Shown piece by piece: positions 8,079-15,931 of a stretch of 64,000 bases of DNA (position 1 is the first letter of the stretch; the number at the start of each line of letters is the position of its first letter). The notes beneath the pieces are model-generated. The model was not told where the DNA came from and searched no databases. It saw nothing but the letters and a program-made list of their open reading frames with translations. The position numbers and the translations under genes were made by a program. Where the stretch lies: assembly GCF_013377855.1 (NCBI RefSeq), contig NZ_JABXYJ010000003.1:124001-188000 (forward strand), written 5' to 3'. This stretch comes from Cognatundibacterium oligocarboniphilum (lineage in GTDB: Bacteria > Pseudomonadota > Gammaproteobacteria > Burkholderiales > Burkholderiaceae_D).

Positions 8079-9731
8079 TCAGCGTTTAATGTTAGCGAAG
8101 GCTTCACCCTGATGCCAGACAGGCATCAGGGTGGTATTGGCGACTTCGTAGCCCAGATTCAGGGTAAATTGCGCCTGCTGCGCCATGCCAGATAAATCCC
8201 AATCGGGGCGATACCTGTCCTGCTCGGTGTGGTAGTGCCCCTTGAAATCTTTCATCTGCTGCTGATAAACCTGCTTAGGCTGTTTGTCGAAATCAAAATG
8301 TCCGTCGCCCGAAAAAACGGCAGAACCTACGTTAAACGCAGGTACTCCGGCACGCGCAAAATTGAAATGGTCGGCCCGAAAAAAAGCGCCGCCCAGGTCA
8401 GGCGCAGGCGGAGCGATTTTCAGTTTCATTTTTCCGGCCACTTTTTGCGCACTCTGATACAGGTTACTGCGCTCACTGCCTTCCACGCCGATATCCCTGG
8501 TGCGGGCGACAAAGTTCATGCTGTCCAGGTTTAAATCCGCAGCGGTAGCCGCCAGTGGCCACGGTGGATTAGTGATATAAGCCGCACTGCCAAGCAGGTA
8601 TTGTTCTTCCGCACAAGGCCAAAGAAAAATCTGCGTACGCCGGGTCGGATGAGTGACAGCGGTCTCGGCCATCGCCAGCAGAGCTGCACTACCGGAAGCG
8701 TTATCGATCGCGCCATTGAAAATATGCGTCTTTCCGCTGGCGTCGGTTTCTATGCCGAGATGATCCCAGTGTGCGGAGTAAACCACTGCCTGTTTTTTCA
8801 ACACCGGATCGGTCCCCGGCACCATGCCGATGACGTTGAATTGCTCGACCTGACGCACGCGGCTGTGAACCTTCGCATGCAGACGCAGGTTCAGGCTGAC
8901 CGGGCGGAAATCGCGCCTTTCAGCGGCGGCTCTCAACTGATCGAGATTTTGCCCGGCTGCAGCAAATAATTGTCTGGCCGTACTTTCCTGCAGCCAACCT
9001 TCCATTGCGTTGCCTACGTCGGGCAAGCTGAAACGTTCATGCGTAAAGCTGGTTTGCGGCACGTTCCAGGCATAGGTTGCGGAAGGCGTGGTGTGTATCA
9101 GTAAAACGCCGGCAGCACCTTGTCTGGCAGCCTCTTCGTATTTATACGTCCAGCGGCCATAATAGGTCAGTGCTGCACCTCCGAAACGCTGCGGTTCATC
9201 CGCTGTCGCTTGCGGATCGTTGACCATCATGATCAGCAGTTTGCCCTTCAGATCGGTGCCTTTGAAATCGTCCCAGCGTTCTTCTGGCGCACGGATTCCG
9301 TAGCCGACAAAAACCACCTGCGCATCGAGATTACTTTCTGTCCTTCCGCCCGATGAGCCGAATACGATTTCCGAACCGGATACAGGTTTCATGATCTGAT
9401 TGCCGCTAATGAATTCGGCGTAGCTGTCGGGGAGGGTCTGGCTGCCAATGATTTTAACGCTTTGCAAAAATCCATGTACCTGCGGGGATGGCAGGGGCTG
9501 CAAGCCTATGCGCAATGCCTGGGTTTCCAGATAGCGCACCGCCAGCTCGCCGCCGCGCTGACCGGTGCCGCGTCCCTCCAGTAAATCATCGGCCAAAAAA
9601 GCAAGATGCGCCCGCAATGAAGGCTCAGATACAATCGGCGCCGATTGCGGGCCCGCTGCCAGCGCTTCACCAGCAAATAAAGCCGCTGCAGCATATAAAA
9701 ACCATTTCAGACTCATCGTTCCGACACGCAT
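8079..9731 (-). CDS. M28 family zinc metallopeptidase, exported
   Basis: A 550-residue exported peptidase. After a signal peptide (about residues 1-26) there is a PA-like insert (about 140-270) and then the M28 catalytic domain. Residues fitting the two-zinc site are His321 and Asp323 (AHWDHLG), Asp343 (AIDNASG), Glu375-Glu376 (CAEEQ), Asp403 (LNLDSMN) and His455 (RADHFN). Family members are aminopeptidases or glutamate carboxypeptidase-like enzymes acting in the periplasm; the substrate is unknown. The start at 9731 has AAGGA six bases upstream. An ATG five codons in is also possible. The gene is 27 bases downstream of chaA and may share its transcript. Confidence 0.88.
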   Translation of the reverse strand: MRVGTMSLKWFLYAAAALFAGEALAAGPQSAPIVSEPSLRAHLAFLADDLLEGRGTGQRGGELAVRYLETQALRIGLQPLPSPQVHGFLQSVKIIGSQTLPDSYAEFISGNQIMKPVSGSEIVFGSSGGRTESNLDAQVVFVGYGIRAPEERWDDFKGTDLKGKLLIMMVNDPQATADEPQRFGGAALTYYGRWTYKYEEAARQGAAGVLLIHTTPSATYAWNVPQTSFTHERFSLPDVGNAMEGWLQESTARQLFAAAGQNLDQLRAAAERRDFRPVSLNLRLHAKVHSRVRQVEQFNVIGMVPGTDPVLKKQAVVYSAHWDHLGIETDASGKTHIFNGAIDNASGSAALLAMAETAVTHPTRRTQIFLWPCAEEQYLLGSAAYITNPPWPLAATAADLNLDSMNFVARTRDIGVEGSERSNLYQSAQKVAGKMKLKIAPPAPDLGGAFFRADHFNFARAGVPAFNVGSAVFSGDGHFDFDKQPKQVYQQQMKDFKGHYHTEQDRYRPDWDLSGMAQQAQFTLNLGYEVANTTLMPVWHQGEAFANIKR

Positions 9732-9758
9732 GTATTATCCTTTCGCTGTTCTGCCCGC

Positions 9759-10841
9759 TCAGGGCACTATTGTGGTGAGTAAATAAACGGCAAACAATAC
9801 CAGATGAATCGTTCCCTGCATCACAGTGGTACGACCTGTCCCCAGCGAGAGCGTGGTAATCATCAGCGACAGCAGTAACAGCACGGTGGATTTAGCGTCG
9901 ATCCCCAGCGTCAGTTGCCATCCGGTCAGTAAAGAAATCACAGCCACCACCGGAATGGTCAGGCCGATGCTGGCAAGTGCCGAACCGAGCGCCAGATTAA
10001 TGCTGGTCTGCAGCCGGTTGGCACGCGCCGCACTGAGCGCCGCCAGCCCTTCCGGCAGCAACACGATTATCGCGATAATGATGCCGACCAGCGCTTTCGG
10101 CGCACCCGCGGCTGCCACGGCCGACTCCAGCGCAGGTGCCAGTGATTTTGCCAGCAGCACCACCGCCACCAGACAGACCAGCAACAAGCCGGTACTGATC
10201 CGGGCCATGTTTGCCGATGGCTGCGGTGCATGCACTTCTTCATCGCTGGCTGCCACGGCGGGCAGAAAATAATCACGATGCCGCACGGTCTGCACCAGCA
10301 CAAACGTGCCGTACAGCACCAGCGACACCACGGCAATAAATGCCAGCTGACCAGGGCTGTAATAAGGACCGGCAATGGTGGAGGTAAAATTCGGCAATAC
10401 CAGCGTCAGCACCGACAAGGCAGCCAGTGTTGCCAGCGAAGTGCTTGCCCCTTGCAGGCCGAAACGCTGTTCTTTGTGCCGGATGCCGCCTACCAGCAGA
10501 CACAGGCCGATCATGCCGGTCAGGATCACCATGACTGCCGCAAACACTGTGTCGCGCGCCAGCCCGGCAGTCACTTCGCCGCCAGCCAGCATCAGCGAGA
10601 CAATCAGCGCGACTTCAATCAGCGTCACCGCCAGCGCCAGCAACAAGGTGCCGAAAGGCTCGCCGATTTTATGTGCCACCACTTCAGCATGAAACACGGC
10701 TGTCAGCACCCCGGCAAATAATGCGGCGGTCAGCAGAATGGCATACCAGCCAGCCGTCAGCAGCAGGCTGCCTCCCAGCACCAGAAAGACGAGAGCTGGC
10801 AGGATAAGTGACCAGCGGGGAAGTGCCGGTGTGATGGTCAT
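9759..10841 (-). CDS. chaA: ChaA-type calcium/proton (sodium/proton) antiporter
   Basis: A 360-residue inner-membrane exchanger of the CaCA superfamily with about eleven membrane segments. The first alpha-repeat reads FHAEVVAHKIGEPFGTLLLALAVTLIEVALI and the second IIIAIIVLLPEGLAAL, both with the conserved acidic residues of ChaA. It exports Ca2+ or Na+/K+ in exchange for protons. The ATG at 10841 has AGGAG seven bases upstream; a TTG two codons earlier is less likely. The M28 peptidase follows closely on the same strand, possibly as an operon, though a shared function is not obvious. Confidence 0.9.
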   Translation of the reverse strand: MTITPALPRWSLILPALVFLVLGGSLLLTAGWYAILLTAALFAGVLTAVFHAEVVAHKIGEPFGTLLLALAVTLIEVALIVSLMLAGGEVTAGLARDTVFAAVMVILTGMIGLCLLVGGIRHKEQRFGLQGASTSLATLAALSVLTLVLPNFTSTIAGPYYSPGQLAFIAVVSLVLYGTFVLVQTVRHRDYFLPAVAASDEEVHAPQPSANMARISTGLLLVCLVAVVLLAKSLAPALESAVAAAGAPKALVGIIIAIIVLLPEGLAALSAARANRLQTSINLALGSALASIGLTIPVVAVISLLTGWQLTLGIDAKSTVLLLLSLMITTLSLGTGRTTVMQGTIHLVLFAVYLLTTIVP

Positions 10842-10934
10842 ACGCAATCTCCTAATCAGATCAGCAGGTGAATTCAGGCCATGTTTCGCTGCTACAGTCC
10901 TGACTGCGGATGGTAACCGAAGTTCCGCTGGAAT

Positions 10935-11504
10935 TTACAAAAATCCAGCAGAAGACGGCCATTCCGGTGCCAGCAGCGAATAGCATTTCAAATCCGCATA
11001 ATGATCCTGTTTCCATTCGCATTCGCGCAAAATACCTTCGAGCCGGAAACCGAGGCGCTCCGCCAGTTTCCAGCTGCGCAGATTGTCCGGATCAATCAGC
11101 ATTTGCATCCGGTGTATCTGCAATGTCTGAAAACAATAGGTGAGCATTGCCTGCAGGCTTTCGCGCATGATGCCGCGCCCCCAGTGCTCAGGAAAAATCC
11201 AGAACCCGGCTTCCGCGCAATGATGTTCCTGCTCCCATTCATTGATGCCGCAAGTGCCGATCAGCGCATGCGGCGCATGACTGAAACAGATTCCCCACCA
11301 GATGCCGGTGCCGGTTGCCCGGATCAGTTCAAACCAATCGAGCTGAGCCTGGGTCAACGTCTGCGTTTCATAGCTGATACCGTAGTAATCGGTGACACGC
11401 GGATCGGACATGCCGCGAAACAGCAAAGGTAAATCGTCAGTAGTCATGCAGCGCAAGATCAGGCGCGGTGTGTGCAAAACAGGGAAATCGGCAGGAGATG
11501 ACAT
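10935..11504 (-). CDS. GNAT acetyltransferase, RimJ/RimL type
   Basis: A 189-residue acetyltransferase. The opening TPRLILRCMTTDDLPLLF is typical of the RimJ/RimL branch, followed by the acetyl-CoA-binding region (GFWIFPEHWGRGIMRESLQAML) and the late motif NLRSWKLAERLGFRLEGILREC. It should transfer acetyl from acetyl-CoA to an amino group of a protein N-terminus or small molecule; the substrate is not predictable. It lies alone, upstream of chaA on the same strand, with a gap of about 90 bases. There is no strong ribosome-binding site in front of the start. Confidence 0.85.
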   Translation of the reverse strand: MSSPADFPVLHTPRLILRCMTTDDLPLLFRGMSDPRVTDYYGISYETQTLTQAQLDWFELIRATGTGIWWGICFSHAPHALIGTCGINEWEQEHHCAEAGFWIFPEHWGRGIMRESLQAMLTYCFQTLQIHRMQMLIDPDNLRSWKLAERLGFRLEGILRECEWKQDHYADLKCYSLLAPEWPSSAGFL

Positions 11505-11666
11505 ACAGGATCAGCAGGGAAATGATATCGGTGGTCTCAGGGGTTTTCAGGACAGGTGCCGTCATCAAAGCGCAGCATACATGGATAAAGGAAGATGGGA
11601 AATGCTGCAGCAAACAATCTTTTCTGGCGCTGCTGTTGCACGCATTGCTGGTGGATGCGGCTTTTT

Positions 11667-11741
11667 GAATGCGGTTTTATTGAATGCATTTCTGTTGGGC
11701 GTATTTTTGTTGTACGCATTTTTGTTGTACGTATTTTTGTT
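11667..11741. repeat. five imperfect 15-base tandem repeats
   Basis: Five consecutive 15-base units, the last three nearly identical around TATTTTTGTT with GTACGCA or GTACGTA leads. They lie 40 bases before marC. Slippage here could change promoter spacing or transcript leader length. Read in one frame they encode a repeated Leu-Leu-rich pentapeptide, but I see no convincing gene using it. Confidence 0.8.
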
Positions 11742-11780
11742 GCATAATCAGGCGGATGTTTTTATGAGGAGTTTTTTGCC

Positions 11781-12464
11781 ATGAGTCTTGCGATGATCGT
11801 TTTCTTTAAGGCACTGGTTCTGGTACCGGTAACCTTATTGCCTATTTTAAATCCGATCGCGATCGCTCCGATTTTTTTATCCATGACCGGCCCGATCGAG
11901 CCTGCGATTGCCAACCGGCTCGCAAAACGAATTGCCATCAATTGTTTTCTGCTGCTGATGGGCGCTATTTTCATCGGTTCTTATGTGTTGGATTTTTTCG
12001 GTATTTCCCTGCCGATCGTCCGGGTTGCCGGCGGGATTGTGGTCAGTATGGCTGGCTGGAAACTGCTGAATGACCAGAGCCAGGACAAGCTGCTGAACTC
12101 GGTCGCGGCCACTCATGGCGGCCAATGGAATCATGAAGAATTACGCCGCCGCAGCTTTTATCCGTTCAGTTTTCCGCTGACGGTCGGCCCCGGCACGATT
12201 GCCGCGTCGGTCACGATCGGCACGCAGATGCCGCATAAGCCGATTGACTGGCTGCTGACCAGCTTCGCTTCCGCACTCGGCGTGCTGCTCACCACGCTGG
12301 TAATTTATCTGTGTTATCGCTTTGCTCGCAATATGGAGCGTTTTCTCGGCGATGTCGGTGCCACTGTACTGCTGCGGCTGTCAGCATTTATCCTGCTATG
12401 CATCGGGATAGAAATCGGCTGGGCCGGTGTTTCGGATTTGCTGGCAGAACTGAGCCAGCATTAA
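11781..12464 (+). CDS. MarC family integral membrane protein
   Basis: A 227-residue protein with six predicted membrane segments in the MarC/UPF0056 arrangement: an early LPILNPIAIAPIFLSMT, a central GGIVVSMAGWKLL, and FPLTVGPGTIAASVTIG. The family's molecular function is not settled; an early link to antibiotic resistance was not confirmed. AGGAG lies upstream with a T-run between it and the ATG. The stop overlaps the stop of the convergent cadR by four bases. Tandem repeats lie directly upstream. Confidence 0.88.
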   Translation: MSLAMIVFFKALVLVPVTLLPILNPIAIAPIFLSMTGPIEPAIANRLAKRIAINCFLLLMGAIFIGSYVLDFFGISLPIVRVAGGIVVSMAGWKLLNDQSQDKLLNSVAATHGGQWNHEELRRRSFYPFSFPLTVGPGTIAASVTIGTQMPHKPIDWLLTSFASALGVLLTTLVIYLCYRFARNMERFLGDVGATVLLRLSAFILLCIGIEIGWAGVSDLLAELSQH

Positions 12465-12901
12465 GCCTTTTTGGTGTCCGGCGGGTGACAGGCGCAGGCT
12501 TCGCCATGCGCGGCAGCCACCAGTTCCTGCAAGATCCCGCACTCGCGGCCGTGATGCCGCTCGTCACAGCGCGCGCGCAGCTGGCTCAGTTGTTTTTCCA
12601 GTGCTTTCATACTTTTCAGTCTGGCTTTGACGCGGGCAATCTGCTGGTCGATGAGCAGATTGATATCGCCGCAATCATCCGCCGGATCGTTGATGAAAGT
12701 GGTCAGACGACGAATATCTGCCAGCGGGATATCCAGCGCCCGGCAATGCCGGATGAAAGACAGGCGTTCCAGATGTTCTGCGTTATAACTACGGTAGCCA
12801 TTGTCCTGCCGCGCGGGTGCCGGCAGCAATCCCTGCTTTTCGTAAAAGCGGATGGTTTCCAGTTCAACGCCGGTGGCGCTAGAGAGTTCACTGATGCGCA
12901 T
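12461..12901 (-). CDS. cadR: Cd(II)/Pb(II)-responsive MerR-family regulator CadR
   Basis: A 146-residue MerR-family activator. The N-terminal winged helix (MRISELSSATGVELETIRFYEKQGLL) is followed by a dimerisation helix and metal-site cysteines Cys77, Cys112 and Cys121, which fit the CadR/PbrR pattern. A His/Cys-rich tail (CACHP) may add metal binding. It is divergent from a Cd/Zn/Pb ATPase whose promoter carries a MerR-type operator with a 19-base spacer, so it should switch on that pump when metal binds. AAAGGA precedes the start. A separate GC-box palindrome lies just upstream in its own promoter region. Confidence 0.92.
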   Translation of the reverse strand: MRISELSSATGVELETIRFYEKQGLLPAPARQDNGYRSYNAEHLERLSFIRHCRALDIPLADIRRLTTFINDPADDCGDINLLIDQQIARVKARLKSMKALEKQLSQLRARCDERHHGRECGILQELVAAAHGEACACHPPDTKKA

Positions 12902-12917
12902 GTTGTTTTCCTTTTAC

Positions 12918-12937
12918 ATATACTCCCCCCAGTATAT
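12918..12937. promoter_or_regulatory. RcnR/CsoR-family-type operator palindrome
   Basis: A perfect palindrome with seven-base arms (ATATACT and AGTATAT) around six C. Read on the minus strand the core is TACT-GGGGGG-AGTA, very close to the operator described for RcnR-type members of the CsoR/RcnR family (TACT, a G tract, AGTA). It lies 16 bases upstream of the cadR start, so it probably overlaps the cadR promoter. A half-site (GGGGGAGTAT) recurs at 12988-12997. No csoR/rcnR-like gene is in the window. Site identity is inferred from the motif alone. Confidence 0.5.
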
Positions 12938-12998
12938 AAAAATACCCTTTATTTACTTTGATATCAGGCCGTTTTATATATTAAAGAGGGGGAGTATC

Positions 12999-13049
12999 AT
13001 GAATGATAAGGCCGTACAGGTAGTCATCATCCAGTCAGCCTTTATTTAA
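12999..13049 (+). CDS. 16-residue ORF in the cadR-cadA gap
   Basis: A frame encoding MNDKAVQVVIIQSAFI and stop, preceded by a near-ideal ribosome-binding site (AGAGGGGGAGT) six bases upstream. It sits upstream of the CadR-controlled promoter, so it would need its own promoter, perhaps the AT-rich DNA beside the palindrome at 12918-12937. It could be a leader peptide, or the remnant of a lost metal gene. The strong ribosome-binding site also forms part of an operator half-site, so it may be a coincidence. Confidence 0.3.
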   Translation: MNDKAVQVVIIQSAFI

Positions 13050-13068
13050 GCCTGGCACAAAAAGAAGC

Positions 13069-13099
13069 TTGACCCTGTAGTCACTCCAGAGTCTACAGT
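13069..13099 (+). promoter_or_regulatory. CadR-controlled cadA promoter and operator
   Basis: A -35 box TTGACC and a -10 box TACAGT are separated by 19 bases, the overlong spacer typical of MerR-family promoters. Between them, CTGTAG (13075-13080) and CTACAG (13093-13098) form the outer arms of an imperfect dyad with further matched bases inside. This is the arrangement that CadR/PbrR-type activators untwist on metal binding. The cadA start lies 65 bases downstream. Confidence 0.8.
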
Positions 13100-13163
13100 A
13101 GAATTCATTTCACCAACAGGACGATAAGACGTTCTGGCAATCAATGATTTCACAGGATAGACC

Positions 13164-15527
13164 ATGAGCGAGAAAATCACCTGCTGCGGAGATCCACAAC
13201 CGCCTGTCAGCACCTGCAACCACCCTCATCATCAGGACGGTAAACACAGCCATGATCACCATGCGCATCATGATCACGACAGCCATCATCGTCACGGACA
13301 TGCCTGCAAGCAGGATCATGCTCACGATGCCAGCCATGTGCATGCACATCATGACGGACAGTCTGCCCCCAAACAGTCCGGCAGCATGCCGCCCGGCACG
13401 CAGCAATTCCGGCTGCACATTGCCGCGATGGACTGCCCGACCGAAGAAGCACTGATCCGGCGCGTGCTGACACCGTTGCCGCAGGTGCTGGGACTCGATT
13501 TCGACTTGCTGAACCGGATACTGACGGTGCATCACCAGGAACAGGAAGTAGCAGAAATCCAGCAGCGGCTGACTGCACTCGGCATGCAGGGTCAGTTAAT
13601 GGCCGCAACAACAGCAACTGCACCGGTCAGACAACAGGGATGGTGGCGCCTGCTGGTAGGCGGCGGCGCAGCACTGGCGGCAGAAGCACTGGTCTGGGCG
13701 GGCTCGCCAGAAAAGGCGCTGCCGGTTCTGATATTGTCCATGATTGCCGTTCTGATCTGCGGCCTGCCGACACTGAAAAAAGGCTGGATCGCCTTGCGTC
13801 ACCTGACCCTCAATATCCATCTGTTGATGACGGCTGCCGTCAGCGGCGCATTGCTGATTGGCCAATGGCCGGAAGCGGCGATGGTGATCTGCCTGTTTGC
13901 ACTGGCGGAAATGCTGGAGGCCGCCAGCCTGATCCGGGCGCGGGACGCGATTGGCAGCCTGCTCGATCAGGCTCCCGAAACGGTGCAGTGCCAGCAGCCC
14001 GACGGCGGCTGGCAGGCACAGAATACGGCTGAGATTGCCGTCGGCGCGCTGATCCTATGCCGCCCTGGCGACCGCATTGCCATGGATGGCGTGATTGAAT
14101 CGGGCCGGTCTGAAGTTAATCAGGCTGCCATCACCGGCGAAAGCATGCCACAGGAAAAAATCCCTGGTGATCCGGTGTATGCGGGCACACTGAATCAGAC
14201 CGGAGCGTTGCAGATTCGCGTGTCAGCGCTGGCTGGCGCCAGCATGCTGGCACGCATAGCCCATTCCGTGCAGGACGCGCAAAGCCAGCGCGCCCCGACC
14301 CAGCGCTTTGTCGACCGCTTCGCCGCGCTGTATACGCCTATCGTATTTGTGATTGCTGTACTGGCCGCGATACTGCCACCGCTATTATGGCAGCATGGCT
14401 GGCACGACAGTCTGTACCGGGCGCTGGTGCTGCTGGTCATCGCCTGCCCTTGTGCACTGGTCATTTCAACGCCGGTCACGGTCGTCAGCGGCCTGGCACT
14501 GGCGGCCCGGCGCGGCATCGTAGTCAAGGGCGGATTGTTTCTGGAACAGGGGAAATTCCTGCAACAGCTGGCGTTCGATAAAACCGGCACGCTGACCGAA
14601 GGCAAGCCCGCGTTGCAGCACACACAAAGCTTCAGCGCACTGACGCCTGCTGAAATTCTGCGCATCGCCGCCAGTCTGGATGCGCACTCCAGCCATCCGC
14701 TGGCACAGGCATTGCTGCAAGCATGTCAGGAACCCTTATTGCCTGTGACGGAAGTCAGTCTGTTTGCCGAGGGGCGGGGGCGCGGCATTCGCGGGCGCAT
14801 CGGCGATCAGCCATATCTGCTGGGCAACCGCGCGATGCTCGCAGCACTGGGACTGGAACAGATGCCGGATAACGGAAAGTCAGCCAAATCGACAAATCCA
14901 TCTGCGGCACAGTCTCTGGAACAGGATGGCAGCACCCTGATTTTTCTGTGCCAGCCGGGACAACTGCTCGGTGTACTCGGCGTGGCAGATCAGGTACGCG
15001 CCAGCAGCAAGGAAGCCGTGCAGGAGCTGCATGCTCTTGGTATCCGCACGCTGATGCTGACCGGAGACAATGCATCCGCAGCGCAGGCGATTGCAAGACA
15101 GACCGGAATTCAGGAAGTGCGCAGCGAACTGCTGCCGGAAGATAAACTGCAAGTCATCAGCACGCTGGCGCAGCAAGGTATGACCGGCATGGCCGGCGAT
15201 GGTATCAATGATGCGCCGGCGCTGGCACGCGCTCAGATTGGTTTCGCGATGGCAGCAGGCAGTGATATTGCAATGGAAACCGCCGATGTGGCGCTGATGC
15301 AGAACGATCTGCGCAAGCTGCCTGAATTCATCCGTATTTCCCGCAAAACCAATGCGGTGCTGTGGCAGAACATCGGCTTTGCGCTTGCCATCAAACTATT
15401 ATTTCTGCTGCTGGCGCTGACGGGTCATGCCAGCCTGTGGATGGCCGTATTTGCCGACACCGGTACCAGCTTGCTGGTGGTGCTGAACGGCTTGCGTCTG
15501 CTGCGTTACTCCGGCTCGCGCGGCTGA
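13164..15527 (+). CDS. cadA: Cd/Zn/Pb-exporting P1B-type ATPase
   Basis: A 787-residue heavy-metal pump of the CadA/ZntA type. A His-rich tail occupies residues 19-63, probably for metal capture. A ferredoxin-like HMA domain follows with MDCPTEE (Cys91), the form typical of Zn/Cd/Pb transporters. Then come eight membrane helices with the CPC motif (Cys428-Pro-Cys430), the actuator TGES near residue 324, phosphorylation Asp472 (DKTGTLT), and the hinge motifs MLTGDN and GDGINDAPAL. It exports divalent soft metals from the cytosol. It is divergent from cadR and driven by the operator at 13069-13099. Its end overlaps the convergent small gene by 22 bases. Confidence 0.93.
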   Translation: MSEKITCCGDPQPPVSTCNHPHHQDGKHSHDHHAHHDHDSHHRHGHACKQDHAHDASHVHAHHDGQSAPKQSGSMPPGTQQFRLHIAAMDCPTEEALIRRVLTPLPQVLGLDFDLLNRILTVHHQEQEVAEIQQRLTALGMQGQLMAATTATAPVRQQGWWRLLVGGGAALAAEALVWAGSPEKALPVLILSMIAVLICGLPTLKKGWIALRHLTLNIHLLMTAAVSGALLIGQWPEAAMVICLFALAEMLEAASLIRARDAIGSLLDQAPETVQCQQPDGGWQAQNTAEIAVGALILCRPGDRIAMDGVIESGRSEVNQAAITGESMPQEKIPGDPVYAGTLNQTGALQIRVSALAGASMLARIAHSVQDAQSQRAPTQRFVDRFAALYTPIVFVIAVLAAILPPLLWQHGWHDSLYRALVLLVIACPCALVISTPVTVVSGLALAARRGIVVKGGLFLEQGKFLQQLAFDKTGTLTEGKPALQHTQSFSALTPAEILRIAASLDAHSSHPLAQALLQACQEPLLPVTEVSLFAEGRGRGIRGRIGDQPYLLGNRAMLAALGLEQMPDNGKSAKSTNPSAAQSLEQDGSTLIFLCQPGQLLGVLGVADQVRASSKEAVQELHALGIRTLMLTGDNASAAQAIARQTGIQEVRSELLPEDKLQVISTLAQQGMTGMAGDGINDAPALARAQIGFAMAAGSDIAMETADVALMQNDLRKLPEFIRISRKTNAVLWQNIGFALAIKLLFLLLALTGHASLWMAVFADTGTSLLVVLNGLRLLRYSGSRG

Positions 15528-15826
15528 TCGCCGGACGCTGGTTCATTGAGCATCAGGGCATGTTCAACCTGGCTGGATTCGTCGCCGATACGGCTTTGCC
15601 AGGCGCGCGCAAAATAGCTTTTTTCTTCCGCTGTCGGCGCAGAAAACCAGATCACCATCAACGTGCCTTTGTGATCGTGAATTTTTGCCAGCTTGGTGAT
15701 GCATTCCCGGTTGCCGGCGACATCTGCCAGTCCGATCGCATAGCCATACACACGGCTCAGACGTTCAATCCGGTCTGGTTCGGTTTCGCTGTTGGTGGCA
15801 GAAATTTTCGGGTGATCCAGATACAT
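15506..15826 (-). CDS. hypothetical protein, 106 residues
   Basis: A small soluble protein beginning MYLDHPKISATNS and including a hydrophobic strand (GTLMVIWFSAP) and an acidic C-terminus. I do not recognise a family. The ATG at 15826 has GGAG nine bases upstream; the frame stays open 31 codons further, but that stretch lacks a signal. Its last 22 bases overlap cadA on the other strand. The composition looks like real coding sequence, not a shadow, because it extends well beyond cadA into otherwise empty DNA. Confidence 0.55.
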   Translation of the reverse strand: MYLDHPKISATNSETEPDRIERLSRVYGYAIGLADVAGNRECITKLAKIHDHKGTLMVIWFSAPTAEEKSYFARAWQSRIGDESSQVEHALMLNEPASGDQPREPE

Positions 15827-15931
15827 GATGCAGTCTCCGTCGTGAATGAGGTCGTCTAGCCGCACTGATTTTAGCCCAAGCAGCCCGGCGCGGCTACGTT
15901 TATCCGATGCTGAACGCACCGCACCCGCGAC

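Noticed and set aside
11392..11784. 130-codon frame over the tandem repeats before marC
   Set aside because: It overlaps the GNAT gene on the other strand and the repeat-derived Leu-rich tail; there is no ribosome-binding site for a useful start.
12311..12961. 216-codon frame antisense to cadR
   Set aside because: It is a shadow of the well-supported cadR gene and has no family features.
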